A stretch of 64,000 bases of DNA from Desulfovibrio fairfieldensis. GTDB taxonomy: Bacteria > Desulfobacterota > Desulfovibrionia > Desulfovibrionales > Desulfovibrionaceae. Of this stretch, positions 18,497 through 28,041 are shown one piece after another. The position numbers were made by a program, and so were the translations under genes. The stretch covers positions 772,501-836,500 of the forward strand of contig NZ_CP014229.1 of assembly GCF_001553605.1 (NCBI RefSeq). Direction: 5' to 3'. Position 1 is the first letter of the stretch. Each line of letters opens with the position of its first letter. Below the pieces are notes generated by a model. The model was not told the DNA's origin and made no database searches. It saw only the letters and a program-made list of their open reading frames with translations.

Positions 18497-21220
18497 ATGG
18501 AAACAAAAACGCTTGTGGTCAATGGCATTCCCAGACGATTGCTGGTCAACCCCGACGACACCCTGGTTGACGTGCTGCGCGGGCAGTTGCAGTTGACCAG
18601 CGTCAAGGTGGGCTGCGGCAAGGGCCAGTGCGGCGCCTGTACCGTGATTCTGGACGGCAAGGTGGTGCGCTCCTGCATCACCAAAATGCGCCGTGTGCCG
18701 GAAAACGCCGCCGTTACCACTCTGGAGGGCATCGGTACGCCCACCTGCCTGCATCCGTTGCAGCATTCCTGGATTTTCCACGGCGCGGCCCAGTGCGGTT
18801 TCTGCACGCCGGGCTTTATCGTGTCGGCCAAGGGGCTGCTGGATGAAAATCCCAATCCCAGCCGGGAGGATGTGCGCGACTGGTTCCAGAAACACCACAA
18901 TATCTGCCGCTGCACCGGCTACAAACCGCTGGTGGACGCGGTCATGGACGCGGCGGCCGTGATGCGCGGCGAAAAAACTCTGGAGGACATCCAGTTCAAG
19001 ATGCCCGCCGACGGCCGCATCTGGGGTTCGCGCCTGCCCCGGCCCAGCGCCGTGGCCAAGGTCACGGGCGTGGCGGAATTCGGCGCCGACGCCGCCTACC
19101 GCATGCCGCCCGACACCCTGCATCTGGCCCTGGCCCAGGCCAAGGTTTCCCATGCCATCATCAAGGGCATCGACACCTCGGAAGCCGAAAAGATGCCCGG
19201 CGTGTATCGCGTGCTGACCCATAAGGACGTCAAGGGCAAAAACCGCATCACCGGCCTGATCACCTTCCCCACCAACAAGGGCGACGGCTGGGAACGGCCT
19301 ATTCTTAATGATACCAAGGTATTCCAGTACGGCGACGCCCTGGCCATCGTCTGCGCCGACAGCGAGGCCAATGCCCGCGCCGCGGCGGAGAAGGTTAAAT
19401 TCGACCTGGAGCTGTTGCCCGAATACATGAGCGCGCCCGAAGCCATGGCCCCGGACGCCATTGAAATCCATCCCGGCACGCCCAACGTCTATTACGACCA
19501 GAATGAAGCCAAGGGCGGGGAGACCCAGCCTTTCTTCGACGACCCCGGCAACGTGGTGGCGGAAGGCAGCTTCTATACCCAGCGCCAGCCCCATCTGCCC
19601 ATTGAGCCGGACGTGGGCTATGCGTATATCAATGATCAGGGCCAGGTGGTCATCCACTCCAAATCCGTGGGCATTCATCTGCACGCTCTGATGATCGCGC
19701 CCGGCCTGGGCCTGGAATTCCCCAAGGATCTGGTCATGGTGCAGAACACCACGGGCGGCACCTTCGGTTACAAGTTCAGCCCCACCATGGAAGCCCTGCT
19801 GGGCGTGGCCGTCATGGCCACGGGCCGTCCCTGCCATCTGCGCTACAACTATGAACAACAGCAGCAGTACACCGGCAAGCGCTCGCCTTTCTGGACCACC
19901 ATGCGCTTTGCCGCCAACAAGCAGGGCAAAATCCTGGCCATGGAAACGGACTGGTCCGTGGACCACGGCCCGTATTCGGAATTCGGCGACCTGCTGACCC
20001 TGCGCGGCGCGCAGTACATCGGCGCGGGCTACGGCATCCCCAACATCCGGGGCAAAGGCCGCACGGTCTGCACCAACCACTGCTGGGGCGCGGCCTTCCG
20101 CGGCTACGGCGCGCCGGAAAGCGAATTCCCCTCCGAAGTGCTCATGGACATGCTGGCCGAGAAGCTGGGCATGGATCCCTTTGAGCTGCGCGCCCTCAAC
20201 TGCTACAAGGAAGGCGACACCACGCCCACGGGCCAGACCCCCGAAGTCATGAGCCTGCCGGAGATGTTCGACATCATGCGGCCCAAGTATGAAGCCGCCA
20301 AGAAACGCGCCAAGGATCTTTCCACCCCCGAAGTCAAACGCGGCGTGGGCGTGGCTCTGGGCGTGTACGGCGCGGGCCTGGACGGCCCGGACACCTCCGA
20401 GGCCTGGGTGGAACTCAATGAGGACGGCGGCGTGACCGTGGGCTCCTCCTGGGAGGATCACGGCCAGGGCGCGGATTCCGGCGCTCTGGGCACGGCGCAT
20501 GAAGCCCTGCGTCCGATGCGCATCCCGGCGGAGAAAATCCGCCTGGTCATGAACGACACCAGCAAAACTCCCAACTCCGGCCCGGCCGGTGGTTCGCGCT
20601 CGCAGGTGGTCACGGGCAACGCCATTCGCGTGGCCTGCGAAATGCTCATGGAGGGCATGCGCAAACCCGCCGGCGGCTTCCTGGACTACGCGGGCATGAA
20701 GGCCGAAGGCCGTCCGCTGCGCTATGACGGCAAGTGGTCCGCCCCGGCCAAGGACTGCGACGCCAACGGCCAGGGCAGCCCCTTTGCCTGCTATATGTAC
20801 GGTCTGTTCATGGCCGAAGTGGCCGTGGAAAAGGCTACCGGCAAAACTCAGGTGGAAAAGCTCACCTGCGTGGCCGATATCGGCGAACTCTGCAACCAGT
20901 TGATCGTGGACGGCCAGATTTACGGCGGCCTGGCCCAGGGCGTGGGCCTGGCCCTGTCCGAGGATTATGAGGACATCAAGAAGCAGAGCACCATGGTCGG
21001 CGCGGGCATTCCTTCCATCCAGATGATTCCCGACGAAATGGAAATCGTCTATGTGAAGACTCCGCGCAAGGACGGCCCGCACGGCGCGTCGGGCGTGGGC
21101 GAAATGCCCCTCACCGCGCCGCACCCGGCCATCATCAACGCCATCTACAATGCCTGCGGCGCGCGCATCACGCACCTGCCCGCCTATCCGGAAAAGGTGC
21201 TGGAGGCCATGCCCAAGTAA
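18497..21220 (+). CDS. mop: Aldehyde oxidoreductase (MOP), xanthine oxidase family
   Basis: 907 residues, the length of D. gigas MOP. The plant-type 2Fe-2S cluster ligands are at C40, C45 and C48 (GCGKGQCGAC) and the cysteine of VVRSC. The second 2Fe-2S domain has QCGFCTPG and CRCTG. The molybdopterin domain follows (YGAPESEFPSE, the GGTFGYKFSP loop, GPAGGSRSQV). The catalytic glutamate is E869 in GASGVGEMPL. The enzyme oxidises aldehydes to carboxylic acids using a molybdopterin cytosine dinucleotide cofactor, and it lacks FAD as its homologue does. The ATG at 18497 has AAGGAG 7 nt upstream; a longer frame from 18404 overlaps the previous gene and has no start signal. It is probably periplasmic or cytoplasmic; no signal peptide is visible. 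Confidence 0.97.
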   Translation: METKTLVVNGIPRRLLVNPDDTLVDVLRGQLQLTSVKVGCGKGQCGACTVILDGKVVRSCITKMRRVPENAAVTTLEGIGTPTCLHPLQHSWIFHGAAQCGFCTPGFIVSAKGLLDENPNPSREDVRDWFQKHHNICRCTGYKPLVDAVMDAAAVMRGEKTLEDIQFKMPADGRIWGSRLPRPSAVAKVTGVAEFGADAAYRMPPDTLHLALAQAKVSHAIIKGIDTSEAEKMPGVYRVLTHKDVKGKNRITGLITFPTNKGDGWERPILNDTKVFQYGDALAIVCADSEANARAAAEKVKFDLELLPEYMSAPEAMAPDAIEIHPGTPNVYYDQNEAKGGETQPFFDDPGNVVAEGSFYTQRQPHLPIEPDVGYAYINDQGQVVIHSKSVGIHLHALMIAPGLGLEFPKDLVMVQNTTGGTFGYKFSPTMEALLGVAVMATGRPCHLRYNYEQQQQYTGKRSPFWTTMRFAANKQGKILAMETDWSVDHGPYSEFGDLLTLRGAQYIGAGYGIPNIRGKGRTVCTNHCWGAAFRGYGAPESEFPSEVLMDMLAEKLGMDPFELRALNCYKEGDTTPTGQTPEVMSLPEMFDIMRPKYEAAKKRAKDLSTPEVKRGVGVALGVYGAGLDGPDTSEAWVELNEDGGVTVGSSWEDHGQGADSGALGTAHEALRPMRIPAEKIRLVMNDTSKTPNSGPAGGSRSQVVTGNAIRVACEMLMEGMRKPAGGFLDYAGMKAEGRPLRYDGKWSAPAKDCDANGQGSPFACYMYGLFMAEVAVEKATGKTQVEKLTCVADIGELCNQLIVDGQIYGGLAQGVGLALSEDYEDIKKQSTMVGAGIPSIQMIPDEMEIVYVKTPRKDGPHGASGVGEMPLTAPHPAIINAIYNACGARITHLPAYPEKVLEAMPK

Positions 21221-21578
21221 GACAATCCGCAAACAGGGGGGAGGGCAACCTCCCCCCGAGCGTTGACAAAGTCAACACGACCAAAAATCAGAAGCAGGTC
21301 ACGGCTTTGCCGTGCCGTTAAGCGACTGATTTTTGTGCCTTTCCGCCCGGCGAGTTTTCCTGAAAACGAGCCGATGGCGGCGCAAATACCGCGTAAGCGG
21401 GGTTTGTCGTCAGTCTGGGGGAGGGCAACCTCCCCCTTGTTCGTTTATTCGTTGTGGACCGCGCGGCGGGGATTTGCGTGTAAGTCCCCGCCGTGCCATA
21501 CTTGCGAACAGGTTCCGCCCCGCGCCGGGAGTCTCCCGCGCGTGAAATTTCCAATGTCCACATACTGAGGCCGGGAAA
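21221..21578. other. Intergenic stretch with terminator-like hairpins
   Basis: 358 bp after mop. A GGGGGAGGGCAACCTCCCCC hairpin occurs twice (about 21236-21258 and 21417-21437). Between them, AAAAATCAG (21282-21290) pairs with CTGATTTTT (about 21325-21333) around an inner CACGGC/GCCGTG stem, which looks like an intrinsic terminator for mop. A GAGG ribosome site precedes the next gene. A short open frame across this stretch is not thought to be coding. Confidence 0.65.
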
Positions 21579-24044
21579 ATGGATCAGACCCGTCTGCACG
21601 AAATCGAGGCCCGCTGTACCCAGGAGAGCCCGCCGCATTGTCAGGCGGCCTGCCCCTTCAATCTGGATGTGCGGGCCTTCATGGCCCGGATGGCCGAAGG
21701 CCGCCCGGCGGAAGCCCGGAAAATTTTGGAGCGCCATCTGCCTTTGCCGGGTATTCTGGCCCGGATTTGCGATCATCCTTGTGAAAACGTCTGCCTGCGG
21801 CTGGACCTGGGCGGCAGCCTGGCCATCCACGCCTTGGAGCATGCCTGCGTGTATGCCGTGGGCACGCAGAGCCGTCCTCTGCCCATGCCGCGCAAAAAAT
21901 TCAGCTTGGCCGTGCTGGGCGCGGGCCTGGCGGGCCTGGCGGCGGCCTGGGATCTTTCGCGCAAGGGCTACCCGGTGACGGTTTTTTATCAGGGCGACGC
22001 GCAAAGCGTTCTGCTGGAACAGTACCCGGCCTTGCGCCCGGACCGTGAGGATGATCCCCTGGCCGGCGACTGGGAACTGCTGGGCCGCCAGAAGGTGACG
22101 TTCAGCCCCGCCGCGCTGGACGAAGATTGTCTGGCTCGGGTGGCGGCGGAGTTCGACGGCGTGCTCATAGACGCGGGCGCGGCCCCGGGCCTGGCTCCAA
22201 ATTTTGCCCCGGCGGAGGATACGCCCGGCGGCATGGACGCTGTGGATGGCATGAACGGCGTGGACGCGCTGACCCTGTACTGGCGCGATAATATCTGTTG
22301 CGCCGGTTGGCTCAGCCGGACGCCCACGGGACACGTCTATGCCTCGGCTTCGGCGCAGGCCGGGCAGGGGCGCCGCGCCGCCCAGACCCTGGAACGGCTG
22401 GTGGGCAAGGTGTCGCTGACGGCGGCGCGTGAAAAGGTGCAGGGCCCCTTGCACACGCCCCTGGACGGCATCGCCTCCCTGGCGCGGGTGGAGCCCTCCG
22501 GCCCGGTCTATACCACGGAAGAAGCGGCCCTGGAGGCCGGGCGCTGCCTGCAGTGCCAGTGCCTGATCTGCGTGCGGGAATGCGTCTATCTGCAGAAATA
22601 CAAAGGCTACCCGCGCGTCTACGCCCGCCAGATCCACAATAACGCCTCCATCGTCAAGGGCCTGCACACGGCCAATGCCCTGGTCAACGGCTGCGCGCTC
22701 TGCGGGCAGTGCGAGGAATTGTGCCCGGAAAATTTCTCCATGGCCGAGCTCTGCCTGGCGGCGCGCGAGGATATGGTACAGCGCGATTTCATGCCGCCCT
22801 CGGCCCACGAATTCGCCCTGGAGGACATGGAAAATGCCTCCGGTCCGGAATGCGCCCTGACTTTGCCGGATGTAGCGCTGCCCGAGGGCGCATGCGCGTC
22901 CTGGCTGTTCTTTCCCGGCTGTCAGCTGGCCGCCTCGCGCGGAGGGCAGACTGCGGCGCTGTATGCCTTTTTGCGCGCGGCCCTGCCTTACCGGGACGGG
23001 GGGGGCGGCGTGTCCCTGCTGCTTTCCTGTTGCGGCATCCCGGCGCGCTGGGCCGGTCGCGAGGCTTTGTTCAAGGAGCACACTGCGGAAATCCGAAAAG
23101 AGTGGGAAGTTCTGGGGCGGCCCCGGATCATGGCGGCCTGCTCTTCCTGTCTGAGCGCCCTGCGTCTGGCTCTGCCCGAGGCGCGGCCCGTATCCGTCTG
23201 GGAAGTGCTGAACGGCCTGCCTCTGCCGCCGGAACACGTGGACGGACTGGCGAAGGACCGGGCCGAAGCCGCATTGCCCAAGGTCTTTTCCATTCATGAT
23301 CCCTGCACGGCCCGTTGGGATGGGGCCTGGCTGGAAGCCGTGCGCGGTTTGGCCCGGAAATGCGGCGCGCGCCTTGAGGAACCGCGCCTGACCGGCGCGA
23401 CCACGGCCTGCTGCGGTTACGGCGGCCTGGTCTGGTGCGCGCAGCCCGAGCTGGCCCAAGCCGTGAGCGAACACCGTGCCGCCGAGCTGCCGTATCCGGC
23501 CTTGGCCTCCTGCATCATGTGCCGGGACCGGTTGGTGGCGGACGGCAAAGAATGCTGGCATTTGCTGGACCTGCTTTTCCCGGCCTCTGATGGGGGAGAA
23601 AGCGCCGGGAGAGGAACCCGCAGAGGGCCCGGCCTGTCGGCGCGCCGGGCTAACCGGGCGGCCCTGCGCCGCCGTCTGCTGCGCGACTATCTGGGCGAAA
23701 ACCTTCCGGAACCGGCCCCCGGCGCGCTGCATGTGCCGCCGGACTTGCTGGCCCGCCTGGAAGAGAAGCACATTCTGCTCTTGGACGTGGAAGAGGCCGT
23801 GGCCGGGGTGGAGGCCTGCGGACAATACTTTGAAAATCAGGAAAACGGGCACCGGTTGGGCTCCTGGCGGCCCCGTCAGGTGACCTTTTGGGTGGAATAC
23901 GGCCGGGAGAACGGCGAGCTTGTTCTGTACGACGCCTGGTGCCACCGCATGCGCGTGCCTGGTTCCGGTGGGCCCGGTGGTCCCGGCGGCTCCGACGCGG
24001 GGGACGGCCGGGATTGCTGTGAGCAGGGAGGTGCAAGCGCATGA
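21579..24044 (+). CDS. FAD/NAD-linked dicluster oxidoreductase with heterodisulfide-reductase-type CCG domains
   Basis: 821 residues. Residues about 1-85 form a GltD-like N-terminal Fe-S domain (ARICDHPCENVCLRLDLG). Residues about 105-300 carry a Rossmann FAD site (LAVLGAGLAGLAAAWDLSRK). A ferredoxin-like dicluster follows (CLQCQCLICVREC and CALCGQCEELCPENFS, about 325-390). The C-terminal part has cysteine motifs of heterodisulfide-reductase D type (FFPGCQLA, SCCGIPARW, CSSCLSALR, TACCGYGGL, ASCIMCRDRL). It was recognised as the pyridine nucleotide-disulfide oxidoreductase/dicluster-binding family of the Desulfovibrio mop locus. It probably moves electrons between NAD(P)H and a thiol or selenol partner. 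The next gene overlaps by ATGA. Confidence 0.88.
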   Translation: MDQTRLHEIEARCTQESPPHCQAACPFNLDVRAFMARMAEGRPAEARKILERHLPLPGILARICDHPCENVCLRLDLGGSLAIHALEHACVYAVGTQSRPLPMPRKKFSLAVLGAGLAGLAAAWDLSRKGYPVTVFYQGDAQSVLLEQYPALRPDREDDPLAGDWELLGRQKVTFSPAALDEDCLARVAAEFDGVLIDAGAAPGLAPNFAPAEDTPGGMDAVDGMNGVDALTLYWRDNICCAGWLSRTPTGHVYASASAQAGQGRRAAQTLERLVGKVSLTAAREKVQGPLHTPLDGIASLARVEPSGPVYTTEEAALEAGRCLQCQCLICVRECVYLQKYKGYPRVYARQIHNNASIVKGLHTANALVNGCALCGQCEELCPENFSMAELCLAAREDMVQRDFMPPSAHEFALEDMENASGPECALTLPDVALPEGACASWLFFPGCQLAASRGGQTAALYAFLRAALPYRDGGGGVSLLLSCCGIPARWAGREALFKEHTAEIRKEWEVLGRPRIMAACSSCLSALRLALPEARPVSVWEVLNGLPLPPEHVDGLAKDRAEAALPKVFSIHDPCTARWDGAWLEAVRGLARKCGARLEEPRLTGATTACCGYGGLVWCAQPELAQAVSEHRAAELPYPALASCIMCRDRLVADGKECWHLLDLLFPASDGGESAGRGTRRGPGLSARRANRAALRRRLLRDYLGENLPEPAPGALHVPPDLLARLEEKHILLLDVEEAVAGVEACGQYFENQENGHRLGSWRPRQVTFWVEYGRENGELVLYDAWCHRMRVPGSGGPGGPGGSDAGDGRDCCEQGGASA

Positions 24045-24256
24045 CCATGGGACCCAGTTATCCGCCGGACGGCGGCCAATGGCGGTGCGGCCGTTGTGGC
24101 TGCCCGCTGGAGCAGGGCAAAGTGCAGGTCTTTTATCTGAACAGCGCTTTTGACGTCTTTCTGCCGCGTTGCCCGCAGTGCGGGCTGACCATGGTGCCCA
24201 AATCCCTGGCCGAGGGTAAAATGCTGGAAGTGGAAACGCTGCTGGAAGACAAGTGA
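24041..24256 (+). CDS. Small double-CxxC redox or zinc-ribbon protein (DVU_1557-like)
   Basis: 71 residues with two CxxC knuckles (RCGRCGCPLE near residue 17 and RCPQCGLTM near residue 44), either a zinc ribbon or a redox-active pair set. The start ATG overlaps the stop of the dicluster protein (ATGA), and its own stop overlaps the GTG of the methyltransferase, so translation is coupled. An in-frame ATG two codons downstream is possible. The family name is from memory of D. vulgaris DVU_1557. Its role is unknown; it may be a carrier protein for the operon's radical SAM and methyltransferase enzymes. Confidence 0.8.
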   Translation: MTMGPSYPPDGGQWRCGRCGCPLEQGKVQVFYLNSAFDVFLPRCPQCGLTMVPKSLAEGKMLEVETLLEDK

Positions 24257-24975
24257 AGCCTCTCTGGGAACAGGAAGATTTTCAGCGCGTGGCGGGCGAG
24301 ATCTGGCGGCCGGGTGGTCCGGAGCTGACCCGGCGCGCTCTGGAACTGGCCGCGCGCCGATGCGGCCTTGCGCCGGGCGCGCGTCTGCTGGACCTGGGCT
24401 GTGGTCCGGGCGCAAGCCTGGAACTGCTGGCCGGGCTGGGCTACCGCCCTCTGGGGCTGGACAGGCGCACGCATGCGGCCTGGGCGAAGCGGGCAGCCGG
24501 AGCGGAGCGCAGCCCAGCCGTGATTTTTCTGCAAGGGGATGCCGCTTGCCCGCCCCTGGCCGACAACAGCGTGGACGGCGTGCTCAGCGAATGCGTACTC
24601 TCCCTCCTGCCTGACCCTTTGGACGCGTTGCGCGGCTGCCGTCGGACCTTGCGACCCGGCGGCGCGTTGCTGCTGAGCGATCTTTTCCGACATGGAGACA
24701 TGCTGGAGGAGGGAGGCGCGAGCCTGGCTCCCCCGGAATCCGGCTGTCTGGCCGGGGCACGTTCGCGTGCCGTCTGGGAGGGCCTGCTTGTCCGGGCCGG
24801 TTTTGTACCGCGTTGTTTTGAGGACCACAGCCGGGCGCTGGTCGAAATGGCGGCACGGCTGCTCTGGTATGGAGCCGACGCCGCGCCCGAATGGCTGCGC
24901 GGCGGCTGCGCCTGCGGCGGTAGGCGCGGGGCTGTCGGCTACGGCCTGTGGATAGCGCAAAAGGAGGGCTCATGA
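24253..24975 (+). CDS. SAM-dependent methyltransferase (DVU_1556-like)
   Basis: 240 residues from a GTG that overlaps the preceding stop (GTGA). The class I methyltransferase core is clear: motif I LLDLGCGPGASLELL (about residues 45-60), an acidic end of strand 2 (GLDRR), GDAACPPLADNSVDGVLSECVLSLL (motif II region) and LRPGGALLLSDLF (motif III). The substrate is unknown. The C terminus is Gly/Cys-rich (GGCACGGRRG). It lies inside the mop-associated operon and overlaps the next gene by 4 bp (ATGA), which suggests action on another product of the operon or its cofactor. Confidence 0.87.
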   Translation: MKPLWEQEDFQRVAGEIWRPGGPELTRRALELAARRCGLAPGARLLDLGCGPGASLELLAGLGYRPLGLDRRTHAAWAKRAAGAERSPAVIFLQGDAACPPLADNSVDGVLSECVLSLLPDPLDALRGCRRTLRPGGALLLSDLFRHGDMLEEGGASLAPPESGCLAGARSRAVWEGLLVRAGFVPRCFEDHSRALVEMAARLLWYGADAAPEWLRGGCACGGRRGAVGYGLWIAQKEGS

Positions 24976-25457
24976 ATCCTCTCATGCTGGAATTGTTGCC
25001 CATGGTCCGCCAGGGTTATTGTTGCAGCCAGTTGCTGATCTTGCTCATGTTGCAGGCGCGCGACCAGCAGAATCCTGATCTGGTGCGCGCCATGCAAGGG
25101 CTCTGCCACGGCATCGGCCAGTCGGACGGCCCCTGCGGCCTGCTGACGGGCGGAGCCTGCGCCCTGGCTCTGGCCGCGGGCAAAGGTACGGACGACGAGA
25201 CGGCCCATCCCATGCTCACGCCTCTGCTCAATGAGTACGCCACCTGGTTTTACGAGCGCGTGAATCCTTACGGCGGCATCAGTTGCGGCAGTATCGCCAC
25301 GGGCCTGGGAGCCGCTTCCGGCGGGGCAGTAACAGACGCGACGCCCGATCCCGTGGCCTGCGGCGATCTGCTGGCCGAATGCTGGGAAAAAATTCTGGAA
25401 CTGGCCCAGAATTATGAGCTGGATCTGACCGCCGTCCGGACGGGGCCGATGCCGTGA
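24972..25457 (+). CDS. C-GCAxxG-C-C family protein (DVU_1555-like)
   Basis: 161 residues from the ATG at 24972, preceded by AAAGGAGG; an upstream GTG at 24948 is less likely. The family's conserved cysteine pattern is visible: GYCCSQ near residue 15, CHGIG, the GPCGLLTGGACALAL segment (C-G-x4-G-A-C) and a later GISCGSIATGLG, with a final VACGDLLAECW. These proteins are thought to bind redox centres or metals; the function is unproven. Its stop overlaps the GTG of the radical SAM gene, so the two are translationally coupled. Confidence 0.85.
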   Translation: MNPLMLELLPMVRQGYCCSQLLILLMLQARDQQNPDLVRAMQGLCHGIGQSDGPCGLLTGGACALALAAGKGTDDETAHPMLTPLLNEYATWFYERVNPYGGISCGSIATGLGAASGGAVTDATPDPVACGDLLAECWEKILELAQNYELDLTAVRTGPMP

Positions 25458-26896
25458 TTCTGCGCCGCACGCAAAGCCTGTGCCCCATCTGTCTGCGCCG
25501 TATTGAGGCCGTGTACGAGCGCCCGGAAACGGCGGGGACGGAGAAGGGCGTCTTTTTGCGCAAAACCTGCCCGGAACATGGCGTGTTCAGCGTGCCGGCC
25601 TGGCTTGCGCTTGAGCCTGTTGATGCACAGGGCGTCGTACCCGGCGTTGTGAATGCGCCGCCTTTCGAGTCCTGGTCGCGGCCCAAAAGTCCCTCCTACC
25701 CGGAGGAGCCCCGTACCGCTGTGGCGCGGGGCTGCCCCTTTGACTGCGGGCTCTGCCCCCTGCACGCCCAGCACACTTGCACCGGCCTGGTGGAAGTGAC
25801 CATGCGTTGCGATCTGGCCTGTCCGGTTTGCTATGCCGGAGCGGGCAGCGCAGAGGAGGCCCCGCCGCCCGATCCTCCCTTGGCCGCGCTGGCCGCGCAA
25901 CTGGACAGTCTGAAAACGGCCTCCGGGGCCTGCAATGTGCAGATTTCCGGCGGGGAGCCCACCATTCGCGAGGATTTGCCCGCCATAGTGACGCTGGCGC
26001 GGGAGCGCGGCTTCGGCTTGGTGCAGCTCAATACCAACGGCCTGCGTCTGGGGCGGGACGCGGGCTACGCCGCCCGGCTGCGGGCCGCGGGTCTGGATTC
26101 CGTGTACCTGCAATGGGACGGCGTGCGCGAAGCCGTGTTCGAGACCATGCGCGGCAGAGCCTGCCTGAACCTGAAGCGCCTGGCCGTGGAGGCCTGCGCC
26201 GCCGCCGGCCTGGGCGTGGTGCTGGTGGCCACCTTGGCCCGCCACGTCAACGACGGTGAAGTGGGGGACTTGCTCCGCCTGGCTCTGGCATTGGGGCCTG
26301 CGGTGCGCGGCGTGCATTTTCAGCCCGTGTCCTCGTTCGGCCGTTATCCCTGGGCCTTGAGCAATGCGCCCCGGCTGACCCTGCCCGAAGTTATGGCCGC
26401 GCTGGTGCGGCAGGCGCCGGAACTGGTCCGGATGGAGCATTTCCACCCGCCGGGCTGCGAGCATGCGCTCTGTTCCTTCAGCGCGGCCTACCGCCGCACA
26501 GGCGTTGAGGGCGCGGAGCTGGAGTGGCTGCCTCAGGCCGGGCAGTCCTGTTGCTCTCCCGTGCCGCCTCCGGCGGCGGAAGGCGCGCGCAAGGCCAGGC
26601 AGTTTGTGGCTCTGCATTGGAAGGGAGCCGAACGGATACCGGCGGCGGACACGCCGGGCGGCGCGGCGCTTCCGGAACGTGCCGATGATTTCAGCCGCTT
26701 TCTGAACCGGGCCGGAGCGGAGCGGCGTTTCACCGTTTCGGCCATGGCCTTTCAGGACGCCTACAGTCTGGATCTGGAGCGGGTGCGCGGCTGCTGCATC
26801 CATGTGGTCCAGGCGGACGGGCGGCTGGTGCCTTTCTGCCTGCACAATCTCACGGCCCGCGACGGCGCTCGTCTTTATAGCGGGGCATGGGCGTGA
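25454..26896 (+). CDS. Radical SAM protein of the mop locus (TrsS-like)
   Basis: 480 residues, GTG start overlapping the previous stop. An N-terminal zinc-ribbon-like part (CPICLRRIEA and CPEHG) and a second cysteine group (GCPFDCGLCPLHAQHTC) precede the radical SAM cluster motif CDLACPVC (about residues 120-127), followed by QISGGEPTIREDL, the SAM-binding GGEP motif. The arrangement resembles radical SAM enzymes with extra N-terminal cysteines, such as the family named TrsS (recalled; some members are selenoproteins, but this one has cysteines and no in-frame stop). It probably performs methylation-like or C-S/C-C chemistry on an unknown target. It overlaps the next gene by 10 bp. Confidence 0.87.
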   Translation: MILRRTQSLCPICLRRIEAVYERPETAGTEKGVFLRKTCPEHGVFSVPAWLALEPVDAQGVVPGVVNAPPFESWSRPKSPSYPEEPRTAVARGCPFDCGLCPLHAQHTCTGLVEVTMRCDLACPVCYAGAGSAEEAPPPDPPLAALAAQLDSLKTASGACNVQISGGEPTIREDLPAIVTLARERGFGLVQLNTNGLRLGRDAGYAARLRAAGLDSVYLQWDGVREAVFETMRGRACLNLKRLAVEACAAAGLGVVLVATLARHVNDGEVGDLLRLALALGPAVRGVHFQPVSSFGRYPWALSNAPRLTLPEVMAALVRQAPELVRMEHFHPPGCEHALCSFSAAYRRTGVEGAELEWLPQAGQSCCSPVPPPAAEGARKARQFVALHWKGAERIPAADTPGGAALPERADDFSRFLNRAGAERRFTVSAMAFQDAYSLDLERVRGCCIHVVQADGRLVPFCLHNLTARDGARLYSGAWA

Positions 26897-28041
26897 GCCG
26901 GGGGCGCTGTACCGTCCCTTGTCCTCACCCCATGGACCGCTGGCTGGCCCAGGCCTGCGGCGCGGAAAGCATGGCGGCGCTTCCGACACGGCTGCGCGCG
27001 GCGCGGATCGAAGCCCTGAACCGTATTCTGCGCCATGCCGCGCGGCACAGCGCCTTTTACGCCCGGCATCTGGCCGGTTGCGATCTGGGGATGCGCGAAC
27101 CCGAGGATCTGGCCCGTCTGCCGTTCACCACAGCCGCCCATCTGCGTGACTGGCGGGATTTTTGCTGTGTGTCGCAGGGCGACGTGCAGCGCATGGTCAG
27201 CCTGCAAACTTCGGGCACTACGGGCGCGCCCAAGCGCCTGGCCTTTACGGAGCGCGATCTGGCCCGCACCCGCGACTTTTTCCAGGTGGGCATGGGGCAA
27301 CTTGTGCGGGCGGGCCAAGGCCTGGCCGTGTTTTTGCCGGGGGCGGAGCGCCCCGACGGCGTGGCGGATCTGCTGCGGAGAGCCTTGGGCCCCTCGGGCG
27401 TTCTGGTGGAGGGGCTGCCCTCTGCTATAGCCGTTGACATGACCCCCGCCGGGGATGCCGCGCGTGCGCACTGGCTGACGGAGCACCGGCCCCAGGCCCT
27501 GGTGGCCTCGCCCGCGCAGTTGGAAGGTCTGTTGCGCAGCTTTCCGCGGGCCGCGCCGCCGGACCTGCGCGGAGTGCTTTCCAGCACGGACCGGCTTGAC
27601 CCGGACCAGAAGCAACGGCTGCGCGCGGCCTGGAACTGCGAACTGCTGGATCACTACGGCCTGACGGAGAGCGGCTTCGGCTGCGCCGTGGAATGCCCGG
27701 CCCACGACGGCTATCATTTGCGGGCCCTGGACGCCCTGCTGGAAGTGGTGGACCCGCGCGACGGGCGGCCGCTGCCCTGGGGAGAAACGGGCGAAGTGGT
27801 GCTGACCACGCTCAACCGCGAGGCCATGCCGCTGATCCGGTACCGTACCGGCGACATTGCGAGTTTGCTGCCGGGACCCTGTCGTTGCGGCAGCCCCTTG
27901 CCGCGTCTGGGGCCGCTGCTGGGGCGGCTGGATACGGACGCGGGGCAGACATTGCGCGTGGTCCATCCGGCCAAGGGCAGCGGCGCATCATGGGCGAAAC
28001 AGCTGGATGCGGCGCGTTTTCCTGAAGGAGTGGGATTGTGA
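26887..28041 (+). CDS. AMP-dependent CoA ligase-like adenylating enzyme (DVU_1553-like)
   Basis: 384 residues, shorter than typical acyl-CoA synthetases and closer to the phenylacetate-CoA ligase type. The phosphate loop SLQTSGTTGAPKRLAFT (about residues 100-116), the LLDHYGLTESGFG motif (about 255) and LIRYRTGDIASL (about 315) with CRCGSPLPRLG (a PaaK-like C-terminal signature) show an adenylation domain. Several of its operon neighbours bind or modify sulfur, so it may activate a carboxylate there and not feed fatty acids into catabolism. The first ATG at 26887 overlaps the radical SAM gene; ATG 26932 is an alternative. Confidence 0.85.
   Translation: MGVSRGRCTVPCPHPMDRWLAQACGAESMAALPTRLRAARIEALNRILRHAARHSAFYARHLAGCDLGMREPEDLARLPFTTAAHLRDWRDFCCVSQGDVQRMVSLQTSGTTGAPKRLAFTERDLARTRDFFQVGMGQLVRAGQGLAVFLPGAERPDGVADLLRRALGPSGVLVEGLPSAIAVDMTPAGDAARAHWLTEHRPQALVASPAQLEGLLRSFPRAAPPDLRGVLSSTDRLDPDQKQRLRAAWNCELLDHYGLTESGFGCAVECPAHDGYHLRALDALLEVVDPRDGRPLPWGETGEVVLTTLNREAMPLIRYRTGDIASLLPGPCRCGSPLPRLGPLLGRLDTDAGQTLRVVHPAKGSGASWAKQLDAARFPEGVGL

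Noticed and set aside
18410..21232. A 940-residue open frame antisense to mop
   Set aside because: It mirrors the highly GC-biased codon use of mop, lacks a start signal and has low-complexity composition. A similar 875-residue antisense frame opposite the dicluster gene was rejected for the same reason.
21263..21568. Small open frame between mop and the dicluster gene
   Set aside because: It crosses two hairpins and a terminator-like structure, has no ribosome site and shows no protein-like composition.
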